DNA of 51,097 bases from Streptomyces bikiniensis. Lineage in GTDB: Bacteria > Actinomycetota > Actinomycetes > Streptomycetales > Streptomycetaceae. Positions 1 to 8,389 of the stretch are shown in pieces. Both the position numbers and the translations under genes were made by a program. Positions within the stretch are counted from its first letter, which is position 1; each line of letters opens with the position of its first letter. Under the pieces are notes generated by a model. It saw nothing but the letters and a program-made list of their open reading frames with translations. It ran no database searches and had not been told where the DNA came from. The DNA lies in contig JNWL01000042.1 in assembly GCA_000716465.1 (NCBI GenBank), positions 1 through 51,097 on the forward strand, in the 5' to 3' direction.

Positions 1-61
1 GGGTGGGGCCCGGGGGGAGGGCCGGGCCTCGTGGAGGGGGATCGTTCGGTCCGGGTGCCGG

Positions 62-83
62 CCGGCCCCGCGGGAAGGGCCGG
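62..83 (-). terminator. possible terminator hairpin after the patatin gene
   Basis: A 7-bp GC stem (CCGGCCC at 62-68 with GGGCCGG at 77-83, 8-nt loop) lies just beyond the stop codon of the patatin-like gene on its strand. There is no U-tract, so this is only a plausible terminator. Confidence 0.3.
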
Positions 84-85
84 GG

Positions 86-940
86 TCAGCCCTTCCAGAC
101 GGCGGCGACGGCCTCCGCGTGGCGGGCGGCCTGGACGCGTCCGGCGCGGGCCGCGGCGGCCCGGTGGGCGGGGTCGAGCACGTCGCGTCCGAAGGACGCG
201 CGGGAGTCGGCGTCGGGGGTGATCACCTCGACGCGGGCCCCCGCGGCGGCGAGCTCGGCGCCCTGCCGGTCCGGCGAGGGCACCACCTTGCTCCCGCGTC
301 CGTCGGGGGCGACGACCAGGACCCGCTCGTACCCGGCGGCGAGGTGGGCGTTGGCCGTGGAGTGGATGCCGCCGTCGATCAGCCGGCGCCCGCCGACGGT
401 GGCCGGGGGCCAGAGGCCGGGGACGGCGCAGCTCGCGGTGACGGCGTCGGCCAGCGGGACGCCGCTGTTCGCGTCGTGGGTGACGAGCTCGCCGGTGGCG
501 GCGTCGACGGCGGTGACGAGCAGCGGGCGGCCGGGCCAGTCCGTGGCCGGTCCGAGCCGCCGGACCACGGTCTCGCGGCGGGCCGCCTCGTCCACCGTGC
601 GGGCCCCGAGGGCGAGCCGACCGATCCTGCGTCCGTACTCCTCCGGGGAGCGGGAGCGCAGGACGGCGACGGCGTACCGGAGGAGCGTGGGGACCCCGAG
701 CCGCGCGGCGGGCTCCGTGTCCTCGCCGCCGAGCTCCCGCTCGTACAGCGCGTCGGGTCCGGCCGTGCCGAGCCTCGCCCCGACGACCGCGCCGGCGGAG
801 CTGCCCACGACGAGGTCGGCCCCGGTCACGTCGAGTCCGGCGTCGAGGAGGCCCCGCAGCACTCCGGTCTCCCAGGCGGCCCCGGTCATGCCGCCCGCGC
901 CCAGCACCAGTGCCGTCCGCTTCTCCGTCTGCTGCGTCAT
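86..940 (-). CDS. patatin-like phospholipase family protein
   Basis: The 284-residue product looks like a patatin-fold lipid acyl hydrolase, a Ser-Asp dyad enzyme acting on phospholipids or acylglycerols. The N-terminal glycine-rich oxyanion stretch GAGGMTGAAWETG (about residues 14-26) is followed by the nucleophile elbow GSSAG (Ser near 48), and a later IDGG motif supplies the expected catalytic Asp. I see no signal peptide or membrane segment, so it is probably cytoplasmic. The ATG overlaps the stop of the upstream alkylation-repair gene as ATGA and there is no independent Shine-Dalgarno site, which suggests translational coupling. The substrate is unknown. Confidence 0.85.
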   Translation of the reverse strand: MTQQTEKRTALVLGAGGMTGAAWETGVLRGLLDAGLDVTGADLVVGSSAGAVVGARLGTAGPDALYERELGGEDTEPAARLGVPTLLRYAVAVLRSRSPEEYGRRIGRLALGARTVDEAARRETVVRRLGPATDWPGRPLLVTAVDAATGELVTHDANSGVPLADAVTASCAVPGLWPPATVGGRRLIDGGIHSTANAHLAAGYERVLVVAPDGRGSKVVPSPDRQGAELAAAGARVEVITPDADSRASFGRDVLDPAHRAAAARAGRVQAARHAEAVAAVWKG

Positions 941-1695
941 GTGCCCATTCTGGCGCGGCGGTTGGGAGGGCCCTCGGGCGGGGCCAGGTTCTTGAGGGCC
1001 TCGCGGACGGAGAGGGGCGAGAGCCGGGGGCCGTGGGCGGCGACGAAGGCGCGGACCTCGGCGGGGGCGGTCCTGGCGTACTCGCGCAGGCTCCAGCCGA
1101 TCGCCTTGCGGATGAAGAAGTCGGGGTGGCCGGCGCGGCGCAGGCAGTGGTCGAAGAGGCGGTCCGCGTCGGTGTCCCCCTTGAAGCGGAGCTGGTGGAG
1201 GAGGGCGGTGCGCGCGACCCACAGGTCCTCGTCGTCGATCCACGCGTCCATCTCGGGGGCGAGGGCGGGGTCGGCGGCGACCAGGCCGCCGACGACGTGG
1301 GCGGCGAGGTGGTCGACGGTGTCCCACCAGGAGACGGTGGTGACGAGGCGGCGGGCGACGGGCAGGAAGGCGGAGGAGCAGCGGCGCACGTGGCGGCGGA
1401 GGTAGTCGACGGCGAAGTAGTGGTACTCGCGCTCGGGCAGCGCGAAGCAGCGCAGGGCGATCGCGGCGCAGTCGTCCTCGTCGGGGCGCGGGGTGCCGTC
1501 GAGAACGGCCCGGGACAAGGTCCGGCGCTCGGGCGTCCGCACCCCGAGGAAGGGCGCGACGCCCTTCATGTACGCGACCATCTCCTGCGCCCGGAAGGGG
1601 TTCCCGGCGGCCGGGTAGAGGGTGGTGAGCCGCTCCAGGACGACGTCGGCGAGGACGCTGTCGGGGACTTCTCCGGGCAGGGGGCGGGTCGTCAT
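937..1695 (-). CDS. DNA alkylation repair protein (AlkD-like, HEAT-repeat fold)
   Basis: The 252-residue product matches the AlkC/AlkD-type DNA alkylation repair family, all-helical HEAT-like glycosylases that remove N3- and N7-alkylated purines. The diagnostic C-terminal block is present: FFIRKAIGWSLREYA followed by LSPLSVREALKNL. The length is normal for the family. The chosen ATG at 1695 has a GGAGGA Shine-Dalgarno site about 6 nt upstream; in-frame sequence further upstream is repeat DNA and is excluded. The gene leads a two-gene unit with the patatin-like gene (4-nt overlap). I infer a base-excision role from family membership. Confidence 0.85.
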   Translation of the reverse strand: MTTRPLPGEVPDSVLADVVLERLTTLYPAAGNPFRAQEMVAYMKGVAPFLGVRTPERRTLSRAVLDGTPRPDEDDCAAIALRCFALPEREYHYFAVDYLRRHVRRCSSAFLPVARRLVTTVSWWDTVDHLAAHVVGGLVAADPALAPEMDAWIDDEDLWVARTALLHQLRFKGDTDADRLFDHCLRRAGHPDFFIRKAIGWSLREYARTAPAEVRAFVAAHGPRLSPLSVREALKNLAPPEGPPNRRARMGT

Positions 1696-1740
1696 GGGGT
1701 TCCTCCGGACACGGGGACGGAATCGACCGCCGTCGGGCCC

Positions 1741-1910
1741 CTCCGGACGCGGGGCCGGCGGTCGCAGAGCCGCTCCGGGCGCGGGGCCGCGGGTCCGGTG
1801 GTCACAGGGATCGCAGGGTCGGTCGTCACAAAGCCCCTCCGGGCGCGGGATCGCGGGGTCGGTCGTCACACAACCCCTCCGGGCGCGGGATCGCAAGGCC
1901 GGTCGTCGCG
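1741..1910. repeat. imperfect tandem repeat with a 40-bp core period
   Basis: Two nearly identical 40-bp units run 1811-1850 and 1851-1890, with a third, partial and more diverged unit to about 1907. Shorter decayed copies of CTCCGGGCGCGG followed by GGTCGTCACA-like sequence occur from 1741 and 1773. The array fills most of the 312-bp gap between the alkylation-repair gene and the VTT protein gene. No spacers are present, so it is not CRISPR. No other feature is seen in this gap. Confidence 0.75.
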
Positions 1911-2007
1911 AGGGGGCCTCCGCTCACGGCGCGTCCCGGAAACCCGCCCCGGACGGACATGACGCACATTACGGCGCCCCTACACCCGTGTCCGCTACTC
2001 TCCCCGG

Positions 2008-2763
2008 ATGCTCGCTCCCGTCCCCCGGCCGCCGGGCTCCCTCGCCGCCCGCTGCTCCCGGGCCCTCCTCGCCCCCCGCTCGCGGCTCTCACTGCTCGTT
2101 CTGCTGCTGCTCACGGCGGCCTCCCTCGTGGTGCTCTACGAGCCGCAGCGCCTGCTGGCCTCGGGCTGGCCGCCGCGGGCGGGCGGCGCGGGCGCGGTGC
2201 TGCTGTTCGCCCTGGCGTACGGGGTGTGCACGGCGGCCTTCGTACCGCGCCCGGTCCTGAACCTGGCGGCGGGCGCGCTCTTCGGCTCGGCCGCCGGTCT
2301 GACGGGGGCGGTCGCGGGGACGGTCCTCGGTGCCGGGATCTCGTTCACCCTCGGCCGGTACCTGGGGCAGGACGCGCTGCGGCCGCTGCTGCGGGGCCGC
2401 CTCCTCACGGCGGCGGACGGGCAGCTGAGCCGGCACGGGTTCCGTTCGATGCTGGCGATCCGGCTGTTCCCCGGAGTGCCGTTCGCGGCGGCCAACTACT
2501 GCGCGGCGGTCTCCCGGATGAAGTACGTGCCGTTCCTCCTGGCGACGGGGGTCGGCACGGTCCCGAACACGGCGGCGTACGTGGTGGCGGGCGCCCAGGC
2601 CGGTTCGCCGGGCTCGCCGGCCTTCCTCTTCTCCGCGGGCTTCATCGTCCTGTCGGGGCTCTGCGCCGCGGTGGTGGCCTGGCGCAAGCGGCACGGCCTG
2701 CGGTCCCCCGCCCCGGTGCGGGACGCCACGCCGGAACCGGAACCGGTGGCCGGCGCCCGCTGA
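2008..2763 (+). CDS. TVP38/TMEM64 (VTT domain) family membrane protein
   Basis: This 251-residue integral membrane protein has the VTT/SNARE-associated domain shared by the TVP38/TMEM64 and DedA families. Visible features are an N-terminal hydrophobic helix (about residues 26-44), a re-entrant-like FVPRPVLNLAAGALFG stretch, GAGISFTLGRYLG, and the RLFPGVPFAAANY motif followed by further helices. Some members of this superfamily scramble or flip phospholipids or undecaprenyl phosphate. The next gene on the same strand is uppP, 139 bp downstream, which fits a lipid-carrier context. No clear Shine-Dalgarno site precedes the ATG; TACTCT about 8 nt upstream could be the -10 of a leaderless transcript. 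Confidence 0.8.
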   Translation: MLAPVPRPPGSLAARCSRALLAPRSRLSLLVLLLLTAASLVVLYEPQRLLASGWPPRAGGAGAVLLFALAYGVCTAAFVPRPVLNLAAGALFGSAAGLTGAVAGTVLGAGISFTLGRYLGQDALRPLLRGRLLTAADGQLSRHGFRSMLAIRLFPGVPFAAANYCAAVSRMKYVPFLLATGVGTVPNTAAYVVAGAQAGSPGSPAFLFSAGFIVLSGLCAAVVAWRKRHGLRSPAPVRDATPEPEPVAGAR

Positions 2764-2902
2764 GGTCTGCCGGAGGCCTCCCGGGAGATACGGCGGGCGC
2801 TACCTCGCGTACATCCCGTGTCGGGGGATTCTTCACCTCGGGACGGTACGCTGCGCACGACCTTCTGACCACACACGTACATAACGGGACGGCCCTGGCC
2901 CC

Positions 2903-3775
2903 ATGAGTTGGTTCGAATCGTTCATCCTGGGACTCGTCCAGGGGCTGACGGAGTTCCTCCCCATCTCCTCCAGTGCGCACCTGCGCCTCACGGCGGCGTT
3001 CGCCGGCTGGCACGATCCGGGGGCGGCGTTCACGGCGATCACCCAGATCGGCACGGAGACGGCGGTCCTGATCTACTTCCGCAAGGACATCGCCCGGATC
3101 GTCTCGGCCTGGTTCCGCTCCCTCACCGACAAGTCGATGCGGTCGGACCACGACGCCCAGATGGGCTGGCTGGTGATCGTCGGCTCGATCCCGATCGGCG
3201 TCCTCGGCATCACGCTCAAGGACCAGATCGAGGGCCCCTTCCGGGACCTGCGCCTCATCGCCACCACCCTGATCGTCATGGGCGTCGTCCTGGGCGTCGC
3301 GGACCGGCTGGCCGCCCGGGACGAGGTCGGCGGCCGCCACCGGGCGATCCGCGAGCGCAAGACGCTCAAGGACCTCGGCGTGCGGGACGGCCTGATCTAC
3401 GGCGTCTGCCAGGCGATGGCCCTGATCCCCGGCGTCTCCCGCTCGGGCGCGACGATCTCCGGCGGCCTGCTCATGGGCTACACCCGCGAGGCGGCGGCCC
3501 GTTACTCCTTCCTCCTCGCGATCCCGGCGGTCCTCGCCTCGGGCGCGTACGAATTGAAGGACGCGGGCGAGGGGCACGTCTCCTGGGGCCCGACGATCTT
3601 CGCGACGATCGTCGCCTTCGCGGTGGGATACGCCGTCATCGCCTGGTTCATGAAGTTCATCACCACGAAGTCCTTCATGCCCTTCGTGATCTACCGGATC
3701 CTGCTCGGCATCCTGCTGTTCGTCCTGGTCGGCACGGACGTCCTGAGCCCGCACGCGGGTGAGTCGGCCGGCTGA
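2903..3775 (+). CDS. uppP: undecaprenyl-diphosphate phosphatase
   Basis: The 290-residue polytopic membrane protein is UppP/BacA, which dephosphorylates undecaprenyl diphosphate outside the membrane to recycle the lipid carrier for peptidoglycan and cell-wall polymer synthesis; overproduction gives bacitracin resistance in other bacteria. Both family signatures are intact: [13 protein letters not shown] (about residues 14-26, with the catalytic Glu) and [10 protein letters not shown] in the second half. Length and helix pattern are normal. The start [14 protein letters not shown] matches the family N-terminus. It appears monocistronic or co-transcribed with the VTT protein gene upstream. Confidence 0.96.
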   Translation: MSWFESFILGLVQGLTEFLPISSSAHLRLTAAFAGWHDPGAAFTAITQIGTETAVLIYFRKDIARIVSAWFRSLTDKSMRSDHDAQMGWLVIVGSIPIGVLGITLKDQIEGPFRDLRLIATTLIVMGVVLGVADRLAARDEVGGRHRAIRERKTLKDLGVRDGLIYGVCQAMALIPGVSRSGATISGGLLMGYTREAAARYSFLLAIPAVLASGAYELKDAGEGHVSWGPTIFATIVAFAVGYAVIAWFMKFITTKSFMPFVIYRILLGILLFVLVGTDVLSPHAGESAG

Positions 3776-3793
3776 TCGTCCCCCACTCCCCGC

Positions 3794-4598
3794 ATGGCGG
3801 GACCTCCGGTCCTCGCCGCCGGCGCGATCCGCGGTCCCGGCGTCACCGGTTCGACCGAACCGCAGGCGCGAACGTCCCGGCCGTCGGCTGCCGGGTCCGT
3901 GCCCCGATGGGCCGCGGCGAGCCTGCCGTTCCTGTTCGCCATGGCGCAGGATCCCGCGATCCCCGACCGCGCGTCGATCGTCGAACTCCTGGTCGGCGTC
4001 GGACGCGCGTCCATGGACCGCGGCACCGACGGCGCCTGCTTCACGCCGGACGGTACCGAGTCCACGGCCCACGCGGACGGCGTGGCGCTGATGCGCGAGA
4101 ACGCCGACGTCTTCGTCCGCCACGCGGCGGACCCGGCGCCGTCCGTGCGCCGCGCGGCGATCGAGGGCCTCGGCCTGTTCCTCGACGACGGCGACCGCAC
4201 GAGGGAGACACCGGACGGCCGCCTGCCGGCCGAGGGCGGGACCGAGGAACGGCGGCGGATCGCCGCGGCCGCCCTGGACGCGCTCGGCCCCTTCGGCGCC
4301 ACGGCCGTATCGGCCCTGGAGGCGGTCCGCCCTCCGGCCGGCGCGGGGGACGTCGGCCTCCGCACGGCCGCCACGGCCGCGCCGTGGGAGATCGAAGGCG
4401 ACCCCGGGGACGTCGTGCCCCGGCTGCACGATCTGCCGACGGCCGTCGCAGCCATGAGGCGGCCGACGTCCTCGGCCGGATCGGCCCGCCGGCCGGGGCG
4501 GTGCTTCCGCGGCTCCGGCGGACGCTGTCCGCCGGCTACGAGTGGCCCCGGGTCCGCTACGGCCGGAGATCCGGTGCCGCCCGTGCGCCAGGACGGCC
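3794..4598 (+). pseudogene. frameshifted and truncated HEAT-repeat protein relic
   Basis: From about 3905 the sequence encodes HEAT-repeat text (LPFLFAMAQDPAIPDR, then SVRRAAIEGLGLFLDD, then EIEGDPGDVVPRLHDL). Near 4440-4455 the homology jumps to another plus frame, where HEAADVLGRIGPPAGAVLPRL continues the same type of repeat. The N-terminal part of a typical Streptomyces HEAT protein is missing and the C-terminus abuts the convergent oxidoreductase gene. I read this as a decayed gene; a sequencing error at the frameshift is possible but would not explain the missing N-terminus. Confidence 0.6.
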
Positions 4599-4599
4599 G

Positions 4600-5505
4600 T
4601 CAGGACGCCTGGGCCAGGGACTCCCGTACGACGCGTTCGCACAGCTCGTGGGTCAGCAGGGCGTCGCGCGCGCTGAGCACCCGGCCCTCGCGTACCGCGT
4701 CGAGGAAGGCGAGCACCGCCTGCTCGATGCCGCGCTGCCGGGCCACGGGCACCCAGTCGCCGCGTCGGCGGACGGTCGGCTGGCCCTTGTGGTCGACCAC
4801 GTCGGAGAGGTTGAGGACCTGGCGCTTGGTGTCCCGGCCCGAGACCTCCAGGATCTCCTCGGTCGAGCCGTTCATCCGGTTCATCATGCCGATGGCGGTG
4901 AACCCGTCGCCGGAGAGCTGGAGCACCACGTGGTGCATGAGCCCGTCGCGGACCCGGGCCCGCACGTCGACGTGCTCGACCTCGCCGGGCAGGAGGAAGC
5001 GGAGGGTGTCGACGACGTGGATGAAGTCGTCGAGGACCAGCGTGCGGGGGTCCTCGGGCAGCCCGATCCGGTTCTTCTGGAGCACGATCAGGTCGCGCGG
5101 GTGCTCCAGGCACTGGGCGTAGCCCGGGGCGAGGCGCCGGTTGAAGCCGACGGCGAGGGAGACGGCGCGCTTCTCCGCGAGCTCCACGATCCGCTCGGAG
5201 TCGGCGTACTCGTACGCGAGGGGCTTGTCGACGTACGTGGGGACGCCGGCGTCGAGAAGTCGCTCGGCGATCTCGGCGTGCGCGGCGGTCGAGGCGTGCA
5301 CGAAGGCCGCGTCGAGTCCGGCGGAGAGCAGCCCGTCGAGGGTGGTGTGGCGCCGGTCGGCGGGCAGGTGGAGGGTGTCGGCGACCCGCTCCACGGTGGC
5401 GGGGGTGCGGGTCTGCAGGTGCAGTTCGACCCCGGGGAGGGTGGCGAGGACGGGGAGGTAGGCCTTCTGCGCGATGTCGCCGAGTCCGATGCAGCCAACC
5501 TTCAC
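4600..5505 (-). CDS. Gfo/Idh/MocA family oxidoreductase
   Basis: The 301-residue NAD(P)-dependent oxidoreductase starts with the Rossmann motif GCIGLGDIAQKAY (about residues 4-16). The family EKP-type motif appears as VDKPLA (near residue 93), where the Lys is catalytic, and a C-terminal alpha/beta sheet domain follows. The GTG start has a GGGAGA Shine-Dalgarno site 5 nt upstream. It is slightly shorter than many members (about 330-350). The substrate, probably a sugar or cyclitol derivative, cannot be read from the sequence. It stands alone between a pseudogene and the monooxygenase gene. Confidence 0.85.
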   Translation of the reverse strand: MKVGCIGLGDIAQKAYLPVLATLPGVELHLQTRTPATVERVADTLHLPADRRHTTLDGLLSAGLDAAFVHASTAAHAEIAERLLDAGVPTYVDKPLAYEYADSERIVELAEKRAVSLAVGFNRRLAPGYAQCLEHPRDLIVLQKNRIGLPEDPRTLVLDDFIHVVDTLRFLLPGEVEHVDVRARVRDGLMHHVVLQLSGDGFTAIGMMNRMNGSTEEILEVSGRDTKRQVLNLSDVVDHKGQPTVRRRGDWVPVARQRGIEQAVLAFLDAVREGRVLSARDALLTHELCERVVRESLAQAS

Positions 5506-5560
5506 GGGGTCTCCCTTGTCGTCGTTCGCCGGCCCCGCTCGTACGGGCCGTTCGCGCCGG

Positions 5561-6955
5561 TCAGCTTACGCGGGACGGATCGGGGCGGGCCGGGCCGCCG
5601 GGCGGTCGCCAGTCGGCGATGCCGTCGAAGCCCTTCAGCAGGAATCCGGGGCCGAGGCGGGCGGCCGCGCCGACGAGGACCGAGCGCAGGGCGACGGCCG
5701 GGGGCGCGGAGAGCATCGTGAGCGCCCCGGTGCGGGCGGCCTTGCGGACGACGGCGGTGGTGCGCGGCAGCCGGTCCGCCGTGTACGCGGCGAGGGCGCG
5801 GCTCGGCGTGAACCCGCCGTCGGCGCCCGCGTGGTGGGCGAGGACGACGGCGTCCTCGACGGCCTGGTTCCCGCCCTGGCCGAGGGACGGCGTCATCGCG
5901 TGCGCGGCGTCCCCGAGGAGGGCCACCCTGCCCCGGTGGTAGGCGGGCAGCGGGGTGATCAGGTGGTGCACGTCGTGCCGCAGGACCCGGTCGGGGTCGA
6001 CGGCGGCGAGGACCTCGGGCACCGGGTGGTGCCAGTCCCCGAAGAGGCGCAGGAGTTCGGCCTTCTCGTCGTCGGGCGCGCGGGCGCCCTCGGGGGCGGT
6101 GGCCATGGCGTACGCGTAGACCCGGCCGTCCTTGAGCGGCTGGGTGCCCCACAGCCGTCCGGCGCCCCAGGTCTCGTGCGGCGCGAAGGGGCGCCCGGGG
6201 GCGGGGACGACGACCCGCCAGGTGGTGCGGCCGGAGTAGCGGGGGCCGGGGTGGCCGGGGAAGAGCGCGCGGCGGGTCGCGGAGCGGATGCCGTCGGCGG
6301 CGAGGACGAGGTCGGCCTCCCACTCCGTCTCCGCTCCCCCGGCCACGGCCGTGACGCGGGCCGGGCGGCGGTCGTCCCCCGGGTCGGTCACCACGGCGGC
6401 CGTGCCGGTCCGCACGGTCCCGTCCGGGAGGGCGGAGGTGAGGATCTCCACGAGGGTGGCGCGGTGGAGGAGGACGAGGGGGCCGCCGAAGCGGGCGGCG
6501 GCGGCCGCCGCGTCGGTACGGACGAGCCAGCGGCCGGCGGGGGTCCGCACGCCGCCGTCCCCCTGCCAGGCGGAGAGGTCGCGGACCCGGTCGCCGAGGC
6601 CGACGACGTCCAGGGCCCGCTGGGCGTTGGGCGCGAGGGCGATGCCGGCTCCGACGGGGGCGAGGTCGGCGGACCGTTCCAGGACGGTGACCCGCCAGCC
6701 CCGCCGGTGCAGGGCGACGGCGGCGGTGAGCCCTCCGATGCCGGCTCCGACGACGACGGCGCGGCGCGCGCCGGTTCGGTACGTGTCGGTGCGGCGCGCG
6801 TCGAAGCGGTGGGCCTCGGCGCCGTTCACGTCGGTGCGGCGTGCGCCGGGGTCGTCCACGCCGGGACCGTTCGCGTCGGAGCCGTTCACCCCGGGTCCGT
6901 TCGCACCGGGTTCGTTCGCGTCGGGTTCGTTCGCGTCGGCGCGGTGCTGTTCCAT
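5561..6955 (-). CDS. FAD-dependent aromatic-hydroxylase-type monooxygenase
   Basis: The 464-residue protein is a class A flavin monooxygenase (PHBH fold). The FAD-binding GAGIGGLTAA (about residues 71-80) opens the catalytic core, DLVLAADGIRSATRR is the middle DG motif that binds NAD(P)H and FAD, and LLGDAAHAMTPSLGQG is the C-terminal GD motif. The 60-odd residues before the core are unusual: a low-complexity Asp/Asn/Pro/Gly tail encoded by degenerate short repeats. The start is still well supported (GAGGGAG, 5-nt spacing, ATG). The gene is divergent from the TetR regulator, and two palindromes between them suggest repression until an aromatic or related inducer arrives. Confidence 0.85.
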   Translation of the reverse strand: MEQHRADANEPDANEPGANGPGVNGSDANGPGVDDPGARRTDVNGAEAHRFDARRTDTYRTGARRAVVVGAGIGGLTAAVALHRRGWRVTVLERSADLAPVGAGIALAPNAQRALDVVGLGDRVRDLSAWQGDGGVRTPAGRWLVRTDAAAAAARFGGPLVLLHRATLVEILTSALPDGTVRTGTAAVVTDPGDDRRPARVTAVAGGAETEWEADLVLAADGIRSATRRALFPGHPGPRYSGRTTWRVVVPAPGRPFAPHETWGAGRLWGTQPLKDGRVYAYAMATAPEGARAPDDEKAELLRLFGDWHHPVPEVLAAVDPDRVLRHDVHHLITPLPAYHRGRVALLGDAAHAMTPSLGQGGNQAVEDAVVLAHHAGADGGFTPSRALAAYTADRLPRTTAVVRKAARTGALTMLSAPPAVALRSVLVGAAARLGPGFLLKGFDGIADWRPPGGPARPDPSRVS

Positions 6956-6993
6956 GGCTGCTCCCTCGGGACGGGCGACCGCCGGACCCCGGG

Positions 6994-7041
6994 ACTACAG
7001 GTGTAGTGAGTCCGACGTCCCGACCGTACTACAGGTGTAGT
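6994..7041. promoter_or_regulatory. two copies of a palindromic TetR-type operator
   Basis: The 14-bp sequence ACTACAGGTGTAGT (6-bp inverted arms around GG) occurs at 6994-7007 and 7028-7041, 34 bp apart, in the 120-bp divergent promoter region between the FAD monooxygenase and TetR genes. A GTCCGACGT motif follows both copies. The placement fits autoregulated TetR control of both genes; binding is inferred. Confidence 0.7.
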
Positions 7042-7075
7042 CCGACGTGCAGGGGGCGGTAGTAGGTTGTCCTCC

Positions 7076-7690
7076 ATGACCGCAGCGCCGGATCCCTCCG
7101 CCCCGCGTGCCGACCGGATCGGCGACGCCGCCCTCGACCTGCTCGTCGAACGGGGGATGCGGGGCCTGACCCACCGCGCCGTGGACGAGCGGGCCGGGCT
7201 GCCGCAGGGATCCACGTCCAACCACGCCCGCACCCGCCAGGCCCTCCTGGAGACGGCCGTACGGCGCCAGGTCGAGCTGGAGTCCCGGGTCCTCACTCCG
7301 CGCGAGGTGCCCGGTCCGGACAGCGGCGGGGACGCGCTCGTGAACGCGCTCGCCCTCGCCCTCCACCGCTACCTCACCGACCACCGCCCCCTGCTCGTCT
7401 CCCGCTACGAACTGGCCCTGGAGGCCACCCGCCGCCCCGAGCTGCGGAGCTTCTTCGACCGGGCGGGAGCGGTGTTCCACGGACCGCTGACCGCGATGAT
7501 GGCGGCGGCCGGCTCGACGGCCCCCGAGCGGCACGCCCTCTCCCTGATCGCCTGGTCCGAGGGGCTGATGTTCTCCTGCGCGGCGGGCTCCTTCCACTCG
7601 TCCGTGCCGGGCCTCGCGGAACTGCGCACCGGGATCGACGAGTTGCTGCGCGGCATGCTCGGGGACCGGGCCGGGACCGCACGGGCGTGA
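7076..7690 (+). CDS. TetR/AcrR family transcriptional regulator
   Basis: This 204-residue one-component repressor has an N-terminal helix-turn-helix (about residues 14-60, with GMRGLTHRAVDERAGLPQGS as the recognition region) and an all-helical ligand domain. The ATG at 7076 is preferred over the in-frame TTG nine bases upstream because TCCTCC-like sequence around the TTG is not a Shine-Dalgarno and the protein aligns well from the ATG. It is transcribed divergently from the FAD monooxygenase, with twin palindromes between them, so it most likely represses that gene and itself. The inducer is unknown. Confidence 0.85.
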   Translation: MTAAPDPSAPRADRIGDAALDLLVERGMRGLTHRAVDERAGLPQGSTSNHARTRQALLETAVRRQVELESRVLTPREVPGPDSGGDALVNALALALHRYLTDHRPLLVSRYELALEATRRPELRSFFDRAGAVFHGPLTAMMAAAGSTAPERHALSLIAWSEGLMFSCAAGSFHSSVPGLAELRTGIDELLRGMLGDRAGTARA

Positions 7691-7733
7691 ATTCACTGGC
7701 TTCGTCCCCCGGGCGTGGGGGACGATGCCCGGC

Positions 7734-8261
7734 ATGACCAGCGAACAGACCGAAACCGTCCCGCGCGTCTCCCCGTCCACCACCTCGGGCGAGCGCGAAG
7801 CCCTGGAGCAGTGGCTCGACTTCCACCGCGCGACCCTCGCGAGGAAGTGCGAGGGGCTCGACGACGCCCAGCTGCGCACCCCCTCCGCCCCGCCGTCGGA
7901 TCTCAACCTGCTCGGGCTCGTCCGGCACATGGCCGAGGTCGAGCGCGGCTGGTTCCGCCAGGTCCTGGCCGGCGAGGAGGCCCCCTGGCTCTACTCGACG
8001 GAGGAGGACCTCGACCGGGACATCCACACCGTGGAGGGGGACACCTACGAGGAGGCGTACGCCACCTGGCAGGCCGAGATCGCCCACGCCCGCGCCCTGG
8101 CGGCGACCCGTGACCTGGACTACCTGGGCACCGGGGAGAAGCGCAGCGGGAAGAAGTTCAACCTGCGCTGGATCTACCTCCACATGATCGAGGAGTACGC
8201 CCGCCACAACGGCCACGCGGACCTGATCCGGGAGCGGATCGACGGCGCGACCGGCGACTGA
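7734..8261 (+). CDS. DinB family protein (DUF664-type)
   Basis: The 175-residue protein has the DinB/YfiT four-helix-bundle pattern typical of Streptomyces DUF664 proteins, which usually carry a metal-binding His triad and in studied relatives act in thiol-dependent transferase reactions. Candidate ligands are visible in GLVRHMAEVERGW and in YLHMIEEYARHNGHAD near the C-terminus. The ATG at 7734 is preferred to the one at 7725 because GGGGGA at 7717-7722 is then 11 nt away rather than 2. The substrate is unknown. It lies 43 bp after the TetR gene and may be co-transcribed. Confidence 0.8.
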   Translation: MTSEQTETVPRVSPSTTSGEREALEQWLDFHRATLARKCEGLDDAQLRTPSAPPSDLNLLGLVRHMAEVERGWFRQVLAGEEAPWLYSTEEDLDRDIHTVEGDTYEEAYATWQAEIAHARALAATRDLDYLGTGEKRSGKKFNLRWIYLHMIEEYARHNGHADLIRERIDGATGD

Positions 8262-8389
8262 GCCGCCGGGGGCCCGCCGGGGCCCCTGCGGGTCGCGGCC
8301 GGGCGGGTCAAGGCCGGGCACGCCCCGGCTCACCCGTGCGGGGCATTCCCCGCCGGTAGGGGCGCGAAGATCGCCGCCGGAGCAGCAGA

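Noticed and set aside
1811..1910. Possible CRISPR array
   Set aside because: The units are contiguous, without unique spacers, and no cas genes are near.
2642..5113. Long minus-strand open frame across uppP and the HEAT relic
   Set aside because: Arg/Pro/Gly-rich low-complexity product with no family match; it is the antisense of GC-rich coding DNA.
5474..7006. Long plus-strand frame of about 510 codons opposite the FAD monooxygenase
   Set aside because: Composition is typical of an antisense frame; the minus strand has intact FAD motifs and a good start.
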